Source: Shuttleworthella satelles DSM 14600
GTDB lineage: Bacteria; Bacillota; Clostridia; Lachnospirales; Lachnospiraceae
NCBI RefSeq assembly: GCF_000160115.1
Contig: NZ_GG665867.1
Span: forward strand, 610,053 to 674,052
DNA: 64,000 nucleotides
Reading direction: 5' to 3'
In this document: piece by piece, positions 36,815-45,246 of the stretch
Layout: every line of letters starts with the position of its first letter
How positions within the stretch are numbered: position 1 is the stretch's first letter
Notes under the pieces: model-generated
What the model saw: the letters and a program-made list of their open reading frames with translations, nothing else
Told to the model about the DNA's origin: nothing
The model's database searches: none
Made by a program: the position numbers and the translations under genes

Positions 36815-38146
36815 ATGGGGATTCGCGAAGATGTACACCAGATGAAAATGCTCTCTCCGACAGTGGCAGCCAGTTCCATCGAGCTGAGGAATCGGGCTCT
36901 GGAGGCAGTTGCCGCTGCCCTTCGCGAGCATGCCGCAGAGATCTTCGACGCGAACGCCAGGGACCTGGAGGAGGCAAAGGATGTGGCGCCGGCGGTCTTA
37001 AAGAGGCTTACCTTTCGTGAGGATAAGCTGGAGGATGTCCTGGCCGGGATCAGGCAGTTGATTGATCTTCCGGATCCCACAGGGGTTCACCTTCTTGATC
37101 GTCAATTGGATCGGGGATTGGAACTGCATCGAATCACGGTGCCCATCGGAGTGATCGGGGTTATTTTTGAGGCCAGGCCGGATGCTCTGGTTCAGATTTC
37201 CGCGCTTTGCATCAAGTCGGGGAATTGCGCCATCTTAAAAGGGGGCAGGGAGACCGCTAAAAGTAATCGGATCCTCTTTGAGATCATCAATCAGGCAGTG
37301 ACGGGAGCAGGGCTTCCGGCAGGCATGCTGCGTCAGGCGGAGGTCCATACGGAGATCGATGAGCTTCTGACCTGTGAGAGAGATGTGGATCTGTTGATTC
37401 CGAGAGGATCCAACGCGTTTGTCCGCTATATTATGGATCACACGAAAATTCCCGTTATGGGGCATGCGGACGGCATCTGCCATATCTATGTGGACAGGGA
37501 TGCCGATCAGTCCCGGGCCATTCCCATTCTGCTTGACGCCAAGACCCAGTACACGGCCGCCTGCAATGCGGTGGAGACCATCCTGCTGGATCGGGCGATT
37601 GCGGCCGACTTTCTTCCCCGGTTTGCCTTTGCCATGAAAGAGGCGGGGGTCGTCCTGAGGGGAGATCAAGAGGTGCAGGACTGCCTGAAAAATGCCTTGC
37701 GTGAGCAGGGAGAGACCTCCCGCGCGAAGGAGAAGCAGTCCGCCATAGAGATCAGGGATCTGACTGAGACCGGTTATGCCACCGAATACCTGACCCTGTG
37801 CGCTTCTGTTAAGCTGGTGGACGGTGTCAAGGAGGCCTGCGCCCATATCAACCGCTTCGGAAGCCACCACACCGACTGTATTCTGACAGAAAATGACCTG
37901 ACAGCAGACTACTTCCTGCAGATGGTGGATTCTGCCGGCGTCTATCGCAACTGCTCCACCCGTTTCGCGGATGGCTTCCGCTATGGCTTTGGGGCGGAGG
38001 TCGGAATCTCCACGTCCAAGCTTCACGCCAGAGGGCCGGTCGGGCTTGAGGGTCTGGTCACCTACAAGTACCAGCTGATCGGCCATGGACAGATTGTGGG
38101 CGATTACGCGTCGGGAAAGAGCCATTTTCACTTTGAGGATCTGTAA
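36815..38146 (+). CDS. proA: gamma-glutamyl phosphate reductase
   Basis: A 443-residue NADPH-dependent reductase converting gamma-glutamyl phosphate to glutamate semialdehyde in proline synthesis. Seen are the nucleotide-binding/aldehyde dehydrogenase fold, VPIGVIGVIFEARPDALVQI (near 110-129), LKGGRE, and the catalytic Cys in a TQYTAACNAVET context (near residue 250). Start ATG 36815 behind GAGAGGAG. The usual partner proB is not adjacent, so glutamate 5-kinase must be encoded elsewhere or proA works on its own transcript. Confidence 0.95.
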   Translation: MGIREDVHQMKMLSPTVAASSIELRNRALEAVAAALREHAAEIFDANARDLEEAKDVAPAVLKRLTFREDKLEDVLAGIRQLIDLPDPTGVHLLDRQLDRGLELHRITVPIGVIGVIFEARPDALVQISALCIKSGNCAILKGGRETAKSNRILFEIINQAVTGAGLPAGMLRQAEVHTEIDELLTCERDVDLLIPRGSNAFVRYIMDHTKIPVMGHADGICHIYVDRDADQSRAIPILLDAKTQYTAACNAVETILLDRAIAADFLPRFAFAMKEAGVVLRGDQEVQDCLKNALREQGETSRAKEKQSAIEIRDLTETGYATEYLTLCASVKLVDGVKEACAHINRFGSHHTDCILTENDLTADYFLQMVDSAGVYRNCSTRFADGFRYGFGAEVGISTSKLHARGPVGLEGLVTYKYQLIGHGQIVGDYASGKSHFHFEDL

Positions 38147-38245
38147 AAAGAGTCAGTTTCATTTTGAGAAGCTGTGAGTTTGGGGATCCGCGATCTGAAG
38201 AGAGTTCAAATGTCTCGACGGGAATTCAAATATCATAACGAGAAT

Positions 38246-38500
38246 TTAAATGTCTCTGATCAGTTGAAGGGCGTAAGCAAAGTCTCTTTCCTTGACAGAG
38301 ATGGTATAGCGAACCTGCCGGCTGGCAGAAGATGGCCCGGCCTTTTGATCCGCCGCGCCGTCTTCGCTTTCTTTGGCGCGCATCTGAAAGGGCATCTGTG
38401 ATGTGAGCTTGTAGCCGATGTCGTTCTCGGAGAGAAGACTTACAACCTGATTTCTCCTGGTAGCGTCAACATCAGAACACAGGACAGAATAGTCGAACAT
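38246..38500 (-). CDS. small conserved-looking hypothetical protein (DUF2007-like?)
   Basis: An 84-residue protein with two conserved-looking beta-alpha segments, DYSVLCSDVDATRRNQVVSLL (the visible core SVLCSDVDATRRNQVVSLL) and RYTISVKERDFAYALQLI, joined by a polar Gln/Ser/Ala-rich linker. The layout resembles small ferredoxin-like ACT or DUF2007-type proteins, but I cannot name the family. The ATG (38498-38500) is behind a strong AAGGAGG, which argues that it is a real gene. It stands alone, convergent with proA. Confidence 0.6.
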   Translation of the reverse strand: MFDYSVLCSDVDATRRNQVVSLLSENDIGYKLTSQMPFQMRAKESEDGAADQKAGPSSASRQVRYTISVKERDFAYALQLIRDI

Positions 38501-38677
38501 AGATGCCTCCTTTCCGGGGCAAACACAGAGTCTTCATCTGTCTATTAGTTTAGCAAGCAAGTTGAGAACTTACAATCAATCAGGACCGGACAGGGGCTGG
38601 TTTTAAGTCTGTTGTTTCAGGTCTGCTATTTGTTATAAGGCAGTGTGAAAAATTCAGAGAGGGAAACGCATGTCATC

Positions 38678-39271
38678 ATGTTTATCAATATGGCTATGAT
38701 GTTCTTTATGTCTAACATGATGACCAGGGATTGGAGTGACTACTTCCACTATTTTTGTATAGCAGTAGGGATTCTGACCCTATCTCTCTTTCGTCCGTCC
38801 TCTATTTTGTTATGATGGTTATGCTTTTCCTCTTTTACTTCGCGCAGTTTGACCATGCCATTGATGAGAGAGCTAATACCAAGGGCCTTTTCCTCATCTA
38901 CAGCCACTACCCACTACCCTATTTTTATCTCATTGTTTATGGTGACTGTTTCTATGGGATTTTTGGTTGATTCCAGCGCTAACCACTTATTTGTGACAGC
39001 TTTCTTCCTTGCAGGCATCGGTATGTTTCAAACAGCTGTTCTGGCCAACGGACGCTACAACAAAGATTATTTACGTTATACGAAATCTTTCTGCATGACA
39101 CAGGCGGTATTATTTGCTCTGGGATCCATATTTGCTCTGCTCATGTCGGGAATACCGATCCTCGTCATTGTCATTGGGACAGTTATGACGGTGATGATAG
39201 GAATTCATCTCATGCGTTTCTATATGATCCAGGCCAGAAAAAACGGAAAGCAAAATTGGCATTTGATCTGA
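38678..39271 (+). pseudogene. frameshifted multi-pass membrane protein gene (LtrA-like?)
   Basis: Membrane-protein sequence continues across three frames. ATG at 38678 gives MFINMAMMFFMSNMMTRDW...TLSLF and stops at TGA 38813-38815. A second frame (about 38790-38930) gives VMLFLFYFAQFDHAID and ERANTKGLFLIYSHYP. A third (about 38917-39271) gives FISLFMVTVSMGFLVD through to a basic end NGKQNWHLI. Joined, these make one protein of about 190 residues with about six helices; YSHYP followed by hydrophobic helices recalls low-temperature-requirement A proteins, but the family call is tentative. At least two frameshifts are needed, so it is a decayed gene unless there are sequencing errors. Confidence 0.6.
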
Positions 39272-39341
39272 GCCTGGGGTTTTTGAAGCTATGTCACTGG
39301 GGAACAGACCATTGATCGTCTGTCATTGATTGCGAATATAT

Positions 39342-40409
39342 TCAGAGATTTTCTCTTAATTTTACAGATAACTCCGTGTGATAAATTTCCCGGTCGGGCA
39401 GCTTCCCGCTGACCAAATAGTCCTGAAGAATGCTGACAGAGAGGGAACCCTGCAGCTGGGGCTGCTGGGTGATGGTCGCGGTGATCAGTCCCTTTTGAAG
39501 CATTTCTCTGGTGGAGGGGACGGAGTCAAAGCCAATCACAAGGAAGGGGTTTCCCTTCTTGTTTCGAATGCAGAGATCGGAGTCATCGGGAGAGGACTGC
39601 ATTTTGCGCGCATGCATGAGTCCCCGGCAGCCCCCGTACATGCCGCTGGCAGTGTAGTAGAGACCGTCTAAATCGGGATATCTGGCAAGGAGCTGCGTCA
39701 CAGCCTCGTAGCTCTCGTAATCGTCGTCATGGGCTTCGATCACTTCGGCAATCTCAATCGAGGGCTTGAGATCCCTGCAGTAGTCGAGAAAACCGCGGAT
39801 GCGATCCTTATGGCAGAGGATCCGGTCAGAGCCGGTGACAATGGCCAGTTTGAGCGGACGGGGGGCAAAGCGGTGGAAGAGGGCAGCAGCCGTCTGCCCG
39901 CAGCTATAGAAGTCTGATCCCACATAGGCGATCCGCCGGGACTCAGGAATGTCGGTATTTGTAGTTACCACAGGAATTCCCTCGTCCCAGAGCCGGTCAA
40001 TCTTAGCCCGGATGCTGTCGTCGTTGTAGGGAGAGAGAACCAGGCCGTTAATCCCGTCTGCCAGCAGCTGATCAATGGCGCCCAATTCCTCGTCAAGGCC
40101 GAAGGGGATGCGCCTGGTGATCAGATGAATTCCATAGATACTCAGATCTCCCAGCTTGCTCTCAACGCCTTCAATGACATCGTCAAAGAAGGCGTTTCCC
40201 GCGCCAAAGAGGATGACGCCGATGGTCAGGCTCTTCTTCTGGACGGACAGGGCGATGCCGGCTTTATTGGGCTTGTAGTCTAACATCTCCACAATCTCAA
40301 GAATCTTCTTTTTGGTCAGAGGGCTGACAGAGCCCCTGCGGTTTAAAACCCGGTCGACAGTTCCGCGGGAGACCCCTGCGAGCTCTGCGATTTCCTTCAT
40401 CGTTGCCAT
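39342..40409 (-). CDS. LacI-family regulator of the adjacent sugar operon
   Basis: A 355-residue LacI/GalR-family repressor. The N-terminal helix-turn-helix and hinge (MKEIAELAGVSRGTVDRVLN, then RRGSVSPLTKKKI) are followed by a periplasmic-binding-protein-like sensor domain (about 60-340), of the Peripla_BP_4/RbsB-like type. It is divergent from the kinase-isomerase-aldolase genes and almost certainly controls them in response to their sugar. Its promoter lies next to the left inverted repeat at 40533-40548. RBS GAGGAAAG. Confidence 0.88.
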   Translation of the reverse strand: MATMKEIAELAGVSRGTVDRVLNRRGSVSPLTKKKILEIVEMLDYKPNKAGIALSVQKKSLTIGVILFGAGNAFFDDVIEGVESKLGDLSIYGIHLITRRIPFGLDEELGAIDQLLADGINGLVLSPYNDDSIRAKIDRLWDEGIPVVTTNTDIPESRRIAYVGSDFYSCGQTAAALFHRFAPRPLKLAIVTGSDRILCHKDRIRGFLDYCRDLKPSIEIAEVIEAHDDDYESYEAVTQLLARYPDLDGLYYTASGMYGGCRGLMHARKMQSSPDDSDLCIRNKKGNPFLVIGFDSVPSTREMLQKGLITATITQQPQLQGSLSVSILQDYLVSGKLPDREIYHTELSVKLRENL

Positions 40410-40502
40410 GTGTCTTTCCTCTTTTTCTTATTTGATCTGAATTCGACTGCGCACCGCGATTCAACCGCGCCATAATCGATCGTGCACCGTGCTTATGCGT
40501 AC

Positions 40503-40531
40503 ATTGTTGCACGACGTCGAAGAGAAGTCAA
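40503..40531 (-). promoter_or_regulatory. promoter for the LacI-family gene
   Basis: On the minus strand TTGACT (40526-40531), a 17-bp spacer ending TGC, then AACAAT (40503-40508). The left operator ends 2 bp upstream of this -35. Confidence 0.55.
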
Positions 40532-40532
40532 T

Positions 40533-40548
40533 GCGTGCATGTGCACGC
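40533..40548. promoter_or_regulatory. left operator for the LacI-type regulator
   Basis: Inverted repeat GCGTGCA-TG-TGCACGC. It is followed by TTTCC, exactly as is the right operator, so the 12-mer TGCACGCTTTCC is shared (40542-40553 and 40884-40895). Confidence 0.7.
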
Positions 40549-40607
40549 TTTCCATCTTGAATAAACTTGGGAAGGCTTGGAAAAACTAGGGGAAGTCCTG
40601 GGAGATA

Positions 40608-40797
40608 GGAAGTGAATCGGGCGGTGGGAAGTAAATTGGGCAATGGGAGGTAAATTGGGCGATGGAAAGTGAACTGAGCAATGGGAGGTAAATTGAGCGA
40701 CGGGAGGTAAACTGGGCAATGGGAGATAAATTGAGCGACGGGAGGTGAATCGGGCGGTGGGGAGTAAATTGAGCGATGGAAAGTGAATTGGGCAATA
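40608..40797 (+). repeat. ten tandem 19-bp repeats between the two operators
   Basis: Exactly ten units of 19 bp with no spacer changes, consensus GGAGGTAAATTGGGCGATG. Units vary at about five positions (A/G and T/C transitions only) but never in length. The array occupies the middle of the 517-nt divergent control region between the LacI-type gene and the kinase gene. Confidence 0.95.
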
Positions 40798-40836
40798 TGC
40801 TAGAAAAGAAGAGGGAAATATTGGCAAAAATGTTGC

Positions 40837-40865
40837 TTGTGAATCTGGGCGAGGAGGCATAAGAT
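40837..40865 (+). promoter_or_regulatory. promoter for the kinase-isomerase-aldolase operon
   Basis: TTGTGA (40837-40842), a 17-bp spacer and TAAGAT (40860-40865). The right operator begins 9 bp after the -10, covering the expected transcription start. Confidence 0.6.
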
Positions 40866-40874
40866 AAAAACAGA

Positions 40875-40890
40875 TCGTGCACGTGCACGC
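40875..40890. promoter_or_regulatory. right operator for the LacI-type regulator
   Basis: Contains the perfect 14-bp palindrome CGTGCA-CG-TGCACG (40876-40889), located at the predicted transcription start of the sugar operon. Its centre is 342 bp from that of the left operator. Confidence 0.75.
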
Positions 40891-40926
40891 TTTCCGCGAT
40901 TTATGAATTATGAGAGAGAGAAAGCC

Positions 40927-42423
40927 ATGTACTATATAGGAGTTGATTTGGGGACATCCGCGGTCAAGCTTCTTCTCATGGAGGAAGACGGCAGAATCCT
41001 CAATATGGTGTCCCGTGAATATCCGATTTCCTTTCCCCGCCCATCCTGGTCAGAGCAGAAGCCGGAGGACTGGTGGCAGCAGACCAGAGAGGGGATCAGA
41101 GATCTGCTGCGGGATTACGACAGGGGACTTGTCGGCGGGATCAGCTTCGGCGGACAGATGCACGGGCTGGTCGTTCTGGACCGTGAAGATCAGGTGATTC
41201 GACCGGCGATTCTCTGGAACGATTCCAGGACCACAGAGGAGACGGAGTATCTCAATGAGGAGGTGGGCCGGGATTTTCTGTCCGGGCACACGGGCAACAT
41301 TGCCTTCGCCGGCTTTACCGCCCCGAAGATTCTCTGGATGAAGAAGCGCGAGCCGGAGAACTTCGCCAGAATCCACAGGATTATGCTGCCAAAGGACTAT
41401 CTGGTCTATCGGATGACCGGTGTTCACGCGACGGATGTATCGGATGCTTCCGGCACGCTCCTTTTGGATGTGAGGAACCGAACCTGGTCAAAAGAGATGC
41501 TTGCCATCTGCGGAATCAGGGAGAACATGCTTCCAAGACTCTATGAGTCTTATGACTGCATCGGGAAAATCAGGCCGGATATCGCAAAGGAGTTGAGCTT
41601 GCCCGAGAATGTGAGAGTGGCAGCAGGCGCCGGAGATAATGCAGCATCCGCTCTTGCCACGGGAACGGTTGGAGAGGGAAAGTGCAATCTCTCCCTGGGG
41701 ACATCCGGTACCCTTTTCATCTCTTCAGACCATTTTCACCTGGATGAAAGCAATGCTCTTCACTCCTTTTGTGACGCTTCCGGCCGTTATCATCTGATGG
41801 GCTGCATGCTCTCGGCGGCCTCCTGCAACAAGTGGTGGACGGAGGAGATTCTGGGAGAGACCGACTATGCCGGAGTGCAGAGTCGGGTCGACGAAAAGCG
41901 CCTGGGAGAAAATCCGGTTTTCTATCTGCCCTATTTGATGGGAGAGCGCTCCCCGCTCAATGACCCCTATGCCAGAGCCTGTTTTGTGGGTATGACTATG
42001 GACAGCGGACAGGCGGACCTGACCCAGGCAGTTCTGGAGGGAGTGGCCTTTGCCTGCAGGGACATGCTGGAGACGGCGAGAAAACAGGGGTTGGTCATTG
42101 ACCGCTCAAGGCTGGTGGGCGGAGGAGCGAAATCCGGTCTCTGGCAGAAGATCCTGGCCAATGTTTTAAACCTCAAATTAGACCTTCTGGAGACGGAAGA
42201 GGGACCTTCGCTCGGCGCGGCCATGCTGGCGGCTGTCGCCTGCGGAAAATATCCTGATCCCAAAGAGGCGGCCCGTGCCATCGTCAGAGTTAAGAAGACC
42301 ATTGCGCCGGATCCGGATCTGGCGGCCAAGTACCAGAGGCAGTATGAAAAATTCTCCGGGCTTTATCCCGCCTTGAAGGGGACCTTCCGGGCGCTTGTGG
42401 GATCAATGAGTTGTGATAAATGA
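40927..42423 (+). CDS. xylB: FGGY-family sugar kinase, probably xylulokinase
   Basis: A 498-residue FGGY carbohydrate kinase. The N-terminal phosphate-binding motif YIGVDLGTSAVKLLLMEEDG (residues 3-22) and the xylulokinase-type substrate motif GGQMHGLVVLD (near 78-88) are visible, plus the C-terminal VGGGAKSGLWQKILANVL signature (near 397-414). In most homologues it phosphorylates D-xylulose; the neighbouring fucose-isomerase-like protein suggests the true substrate may be another ketose. Start ATG 40927 behind AGAGAGAGAAA; an alternative ATG at 40903 adds 8 residues. First gene of the operon. Confidence 0.9.
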   Translation: MYYIGVDLGTSAVKLLLMEEDGRILNMVSREYPISFPRPSWSEQKPEDWWQQTREGIRDLLRDYDRGLVGGISFGGQMHGLVVLDREDQVIRPAILWNDSRTTEETEYLNEEVGRDFLSGHTGNIAFAGFTAPKILWMKKREPENFARIHRIMLPKDYLVYRMTGVHATDVSDASGTLLLDVRNRTWSKEMLAICGIRENMLPRLYESYDCIGKIRPDIAKELSLPENVRVAAGAGDNAASALATGTVGEGKCNLSLGTSGTLFISSDHFHLDESNALHSFCDASGRYHLMGCMLSAASCNKWWTEEILGETDYAGVQSRVDEKRLGENPVFYLPYLMGERSPLNDPYARACFVGMTMDSGQADLTQAVLEGVAFACRDMLETARKQGLVIDRSRLVGGGAKSGLWQKILANVLNLKLDLLETEEGPSLGAAMLAAVACGKYPDPKEAARAIVRVKKTIAPDPDLAAKYQRQYEKFSGLYPALKGTFRALVGSMSCDK

Positions 42424-42536
42424 GTTGTTAACAGGATGAGACATCTATGGTAGGACGGGCACCTGGCCCGCCGTGTGAAAACGACACGCGGCCATTGAGG
42501 CAGGCGCACGGTCAGTCAAGCAAAGGAGAGAAGACA

Positions 42537-44027
42537 ATGAACAACATTCCGAAGATCAAGCTGGGACTGGTAGCAGTCAGCCGTGACTGCTTTCCGGCGC
42601 CCCTGGCAGTCAACCGGCGCAGGGCTCTGGCAAAGGCCTATGCGACGAAATATGATGCGGAGGACATTTACGAGTGTCCGATCACCATCGTGGAATCCGA
42701 GACCGACATGGTCAAGGCCTTAGAAGACGTCAAGGCACATGGCTGTAACGCCCTCTGCGTCTATCTGGGCAATTTCGGGCCGGAGATTTCCGAGACTCTT
42801 CTGGCCAGGCATTTCGACGGACCTGTGATGTTCTGCGCGGCTGCGGAGGAATCCCAGGACCGGCTGATGGAATCCGGAAGGGGGGACGCATACTGCGGCA
42901 TGCTCAATGCTTCTTACAATCTGGCTCTGCGGAATACCCGGGCCTATATCCCCGATTATCCTGTGGGAGATGCCGGGGACTGCGCGGACATGATTCATGA
43001 CTTTCTGCCTGTTGCCCGCGTCAAGTACGGACTGGAGCATCTGAAGATTATCTCCTTCGGACCCCGCCCGGCTAATTTCCTGGCCTGCAATGCTCCTATC
43101 AAGCAGCTCTACAATCTGGGCGTCGAGATCGAGGAGGAGTCAGAGCTGGATCTCTACGAGGCATTCTTAAAACATGAGGGAGATCATCGCATCGCGTCCG
43201 TCTCTGACGATATGGCGCGGGAGATGGGCTACCGGTCTGACCAGAAGCCCGATATGCTGGCCAGGCTGGCTCAGTACGAGCTGACCCTCTTAGACTGGGT
43301 CAATGATCACAGGGGCTACCGGGAGTTTGTCGCTTTAACCACCAAGTGCTGGCCGGCTTTTCAGGATATGTTTCGCTTCGTCCCCTGCTATGTCAACAGC
43401 CGACTTATGCGGCAGGGAATTCCCGTCTCCTGCGAAGTGGACATTTACGGAACTCTGTCCGAGTATATCGGTCTTTGTGTCAGCCAACAGGAGGTGACTC
43501 TTCTCGATATCAACAATTCTGTCCCCAAGGATATGTACAGAGAGTCCATTGAGGGTAAGTTCAACTACCGGCATACGGATACCTTCATGGGCTTCCACTG
43601 CGGCAACACCTGCTCGACCCGTGTCGTGAATCCTCATCTCTCCTATCAGAGGATTATGGCGTCCACACATCCAAAAGAGTGGTGTGACGGAACCATTGAG
43701 GGGGATATCATGCCGGGAGATATCACCTTCTACCGCTTGCAGTCCACGGCTGACAACAAGCTCAGAGCCTATGTGGCTCAGGGGGAGATTCTCCCCATAG
43801 CCACCAGGTCTTTCGGCGGCATCGGTGTGTTTGCCATTGAGGAAATGGGCCGTTTCTACCGCAATGTTCTGATCGGCAAGAACTATCCCCACCATGGGGC
43901 AGTGGCCTTCGGCCACTATGGCAGGGAGCTCTTTGCCGCCTTTCGCTATCTTGGCCTTGCGGCCGGAGAAGTGGATTATAATCATCCCAAGAATCTGCCA
44001 TATCCGGGAGAAAATCCCTTCGCATAA
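42537..44027 (+). CDS. L-fucose/L-arabinose isomerase-like protein
   Basis: A 496-residue protein of the fucose/arabinose isomerase superfamily, which interconverts aldoses and ketoses with a divalent metal. Support comes from an N-terminal Rossmann-like half (KIKLGLVAVSRDCFP; ALCVYLGNFGPE) and the C-terminal half with CEVDIYGTLSEYIG, MGFHCGNT and a final AFGHYGRELFAAFRYLGL. The second-domain acidic residues (E in CEVD and D in LLDINN) and His in GFHCGN fit metal ligands. The substrate cannot be read from sequence. The ATG at 42537 follows AAAGGAGAG. It sits between the kinase and the aldolase, defining a three-step route aldose to ketose to ketose phosphate to smaller phosphosugars. Confidence 0.8.
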   Translation: MNNIPKIKLGLVAVSRDCFPAPLAVNRRRALAKAYATKYDAEDIYECPITIVESETDMVKALEDVKAHGCNALCVYLGNFGPEISETLLARHFDGPVMFCAAAEESQDRLMESGRGDAYCGMLNASYNLALRNTRAYIPDYPVGDAGDCADMIHDFLPVARVKYGLEHLKIISFGPRPANFLACNAPIKQLYNLGVEIEEESELDLYEAFLKHEGDHRIASVSDDMAREMGYRSDQKPDMLARLAQYELTLLDWVNDHRGYREFVALTTKCWPAFQDMFRFVPCYVNSRLMRQGIPVSCEVDIYGTLSEYIGLCVSQQEVTLLDINNSVPKDMYRESIEGKFNYRHTDTFMGFHCGNTCSTRVVNPHLSYQRIMASTHPKEWCDGTIEGDIMPGDITFYRLQSTADNKLRAYVAQGEILPIATRSFGGIGVFAIEEMGRFYRNVLIGKNYPHHGAVAFGHYGRELFAAFRYLGLAAGEVDYNHPKNLPYPGENPFA

Positions 44028-44195
44028 AGGATGAAGCCTGCGGTAAAATAGGATCAGGCAGGATTATGCGCAGACAGAGATTTGTCCGAGGAAGCAAGGC
44101 AGCAAAGAGAGCTTTGGGGAGAATCATATGCCGTGCCTGAAGGGAAATATGCGAGCAAACTTCACCCCGGGAGAAGACATGCAAAAGGAGGGATC

Positions 44196-44849
44196 ATGAA
44201 ATTCTTTATTGATACTGCCAATGTAGACGAGATCAAAAGAGCTGAGGAAATGGGAATCATCCACGGAGTCACGACCAACCCCTCTCTGATCGCCAAAGAG
44301 GGCAGGGATTACAGAGAAACCCTGCGGGAGATCTGCGGGATCGTGGACGGGCCGATTTCCGGTGAGGTCAAGGCCACGACCACAGATGCGGAGGGAATGA
44401 TCCAAGAAGGCAGAGAGATCGCTGCGATTCATAAGAATATGGTAGTCAAGATTCCTATGACGGCAGAGGGACTTAAGGCGATCCGTGTTCTTTCCTCCGA
44501 GGGGATTGCGACCAATTGTACCCTGATCTTTACGGCGAACCAGGCTCTTTTAGCTGCCGAGGCAGGGGCGGCCTATGTCTCTCCCTTCCTGGGGAGGTTA
44601 GATGATATCTCCGAGCCGGGTGTCCGCCTGATCGAAGACATACAGACCATCTTCGAGAATTACAGCTATGCGACGCAGGTCATCGCCGCGTCGATTCGCA
44701 CACCGATGCATGTGCATGACTGCGCTCTGCTGGGGGCGGATATCGCCACGGTGCCCTATAAGGTTCTGATGCAGATGGTTTGTCATCCGCTGACGGATGC
44801 CGGGATCGCCAAATTTGCCAGAGAGTACACAGATGTATTCGGGGAGTGA
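44196..44849 (+). CDS. transaldolase-like / fructose-6-phosphate aldolase family protein
   Basis: A 217-residue short transaldolase (TalC/FSA type) with the Schiff-base lysine in VVKIPMT (near residue 86), the N-terminal [31 protein letters not shown], and the C-terminal [21 protein letters not shown]. It cleaves or transfers dihydroxyacetone units of phosphosugars. ATG 44196 follows AAAGGAGG. Last gene of the sugar operon, followed by a hairpin terminator. Confidence 0.9.
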   Translation: MKFFIDTANVDEIKRAEEMGIIHGVTTNPSLIAKEGRDYRETLREICGIVDGPISGEVKATTTDAEGMIQEGREIAAIHKNMVVKIPMTAEGLKAIRVLSSEGIATNCTLIFTANQALLAAEAGAAYVSPFLGRLDDISEPGVRLIEDIQTIFENYSYATQVIAASIRTPMHVHDCALLGADIATVPYKVLMQMVCHPLTDAGIAKFAREYTDVFGE

Positions 44850-44900
44850 GAGGAAATTGGCAGGCAGAAGCTAAAGCAGCTGAGATTCCGGAGAGGGAGA

Positions 44901-44962
44901 GCTGACCGTTTTGTTTCACATTTATGCCGCGGGGCAGGTGTGACAGGAGGCGGTCGGCTTTT
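44901..44962 (+). terminator. probable terminator of the sugar operon
   Basis: Outer stem GCTGACCG/CGGTCGGC (44901-44908, 44951-44958; one G-U) with inner CACA/TGTG pairing, followed by TTTT. Confidence 0.6.
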
Positions 44963-44999
44963 CTCGCATTTTCGACAATGGAAGGCATGCGGCGAATGC

Positions 45000-45246
45000 A
45001 TTCTATCGTTTATGATAATTGAATGCTTATGGAGTCTGTATTTTATCTGTCAACACATTTTGTCCTGCAATTCTTATTATAGTTTTGCTGGGGCGGGGGA
45101 GTCGGGACCATGATTCAAGCACAGTACCGGGGATGCAATTCAAACGCAGTGCCGGGACCGTGATATAAACACAGTCTGCTCTCTTATGCTAAAATAGGAT
45201 ATCTTTACCGAAGAACTGATGTGGCGGGCAGTGCCGGGAACTTTTT
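45000..45246 (+). other. upstream region of the SbcD-like gene with imperfect repeats
   Basis: About 2.5 imperfect copies of a roughly 29-bp motif containing GGGACC(A/G)TGAT(T/A)...CACAGT lie at about 45103-45176. A TGC-extended TAAAAT (45190-45195) is a possible -10 for the downstream operon; the -35 is poor. Confidence 0.45.

Noticed and set aside
36555-36977. A minus-strand frame of 140 codons upstream of and overlapping proA
   Set aside because: Overlaps the conserved start of proA antisense, has no RBS, and the sequence is not protein-like.
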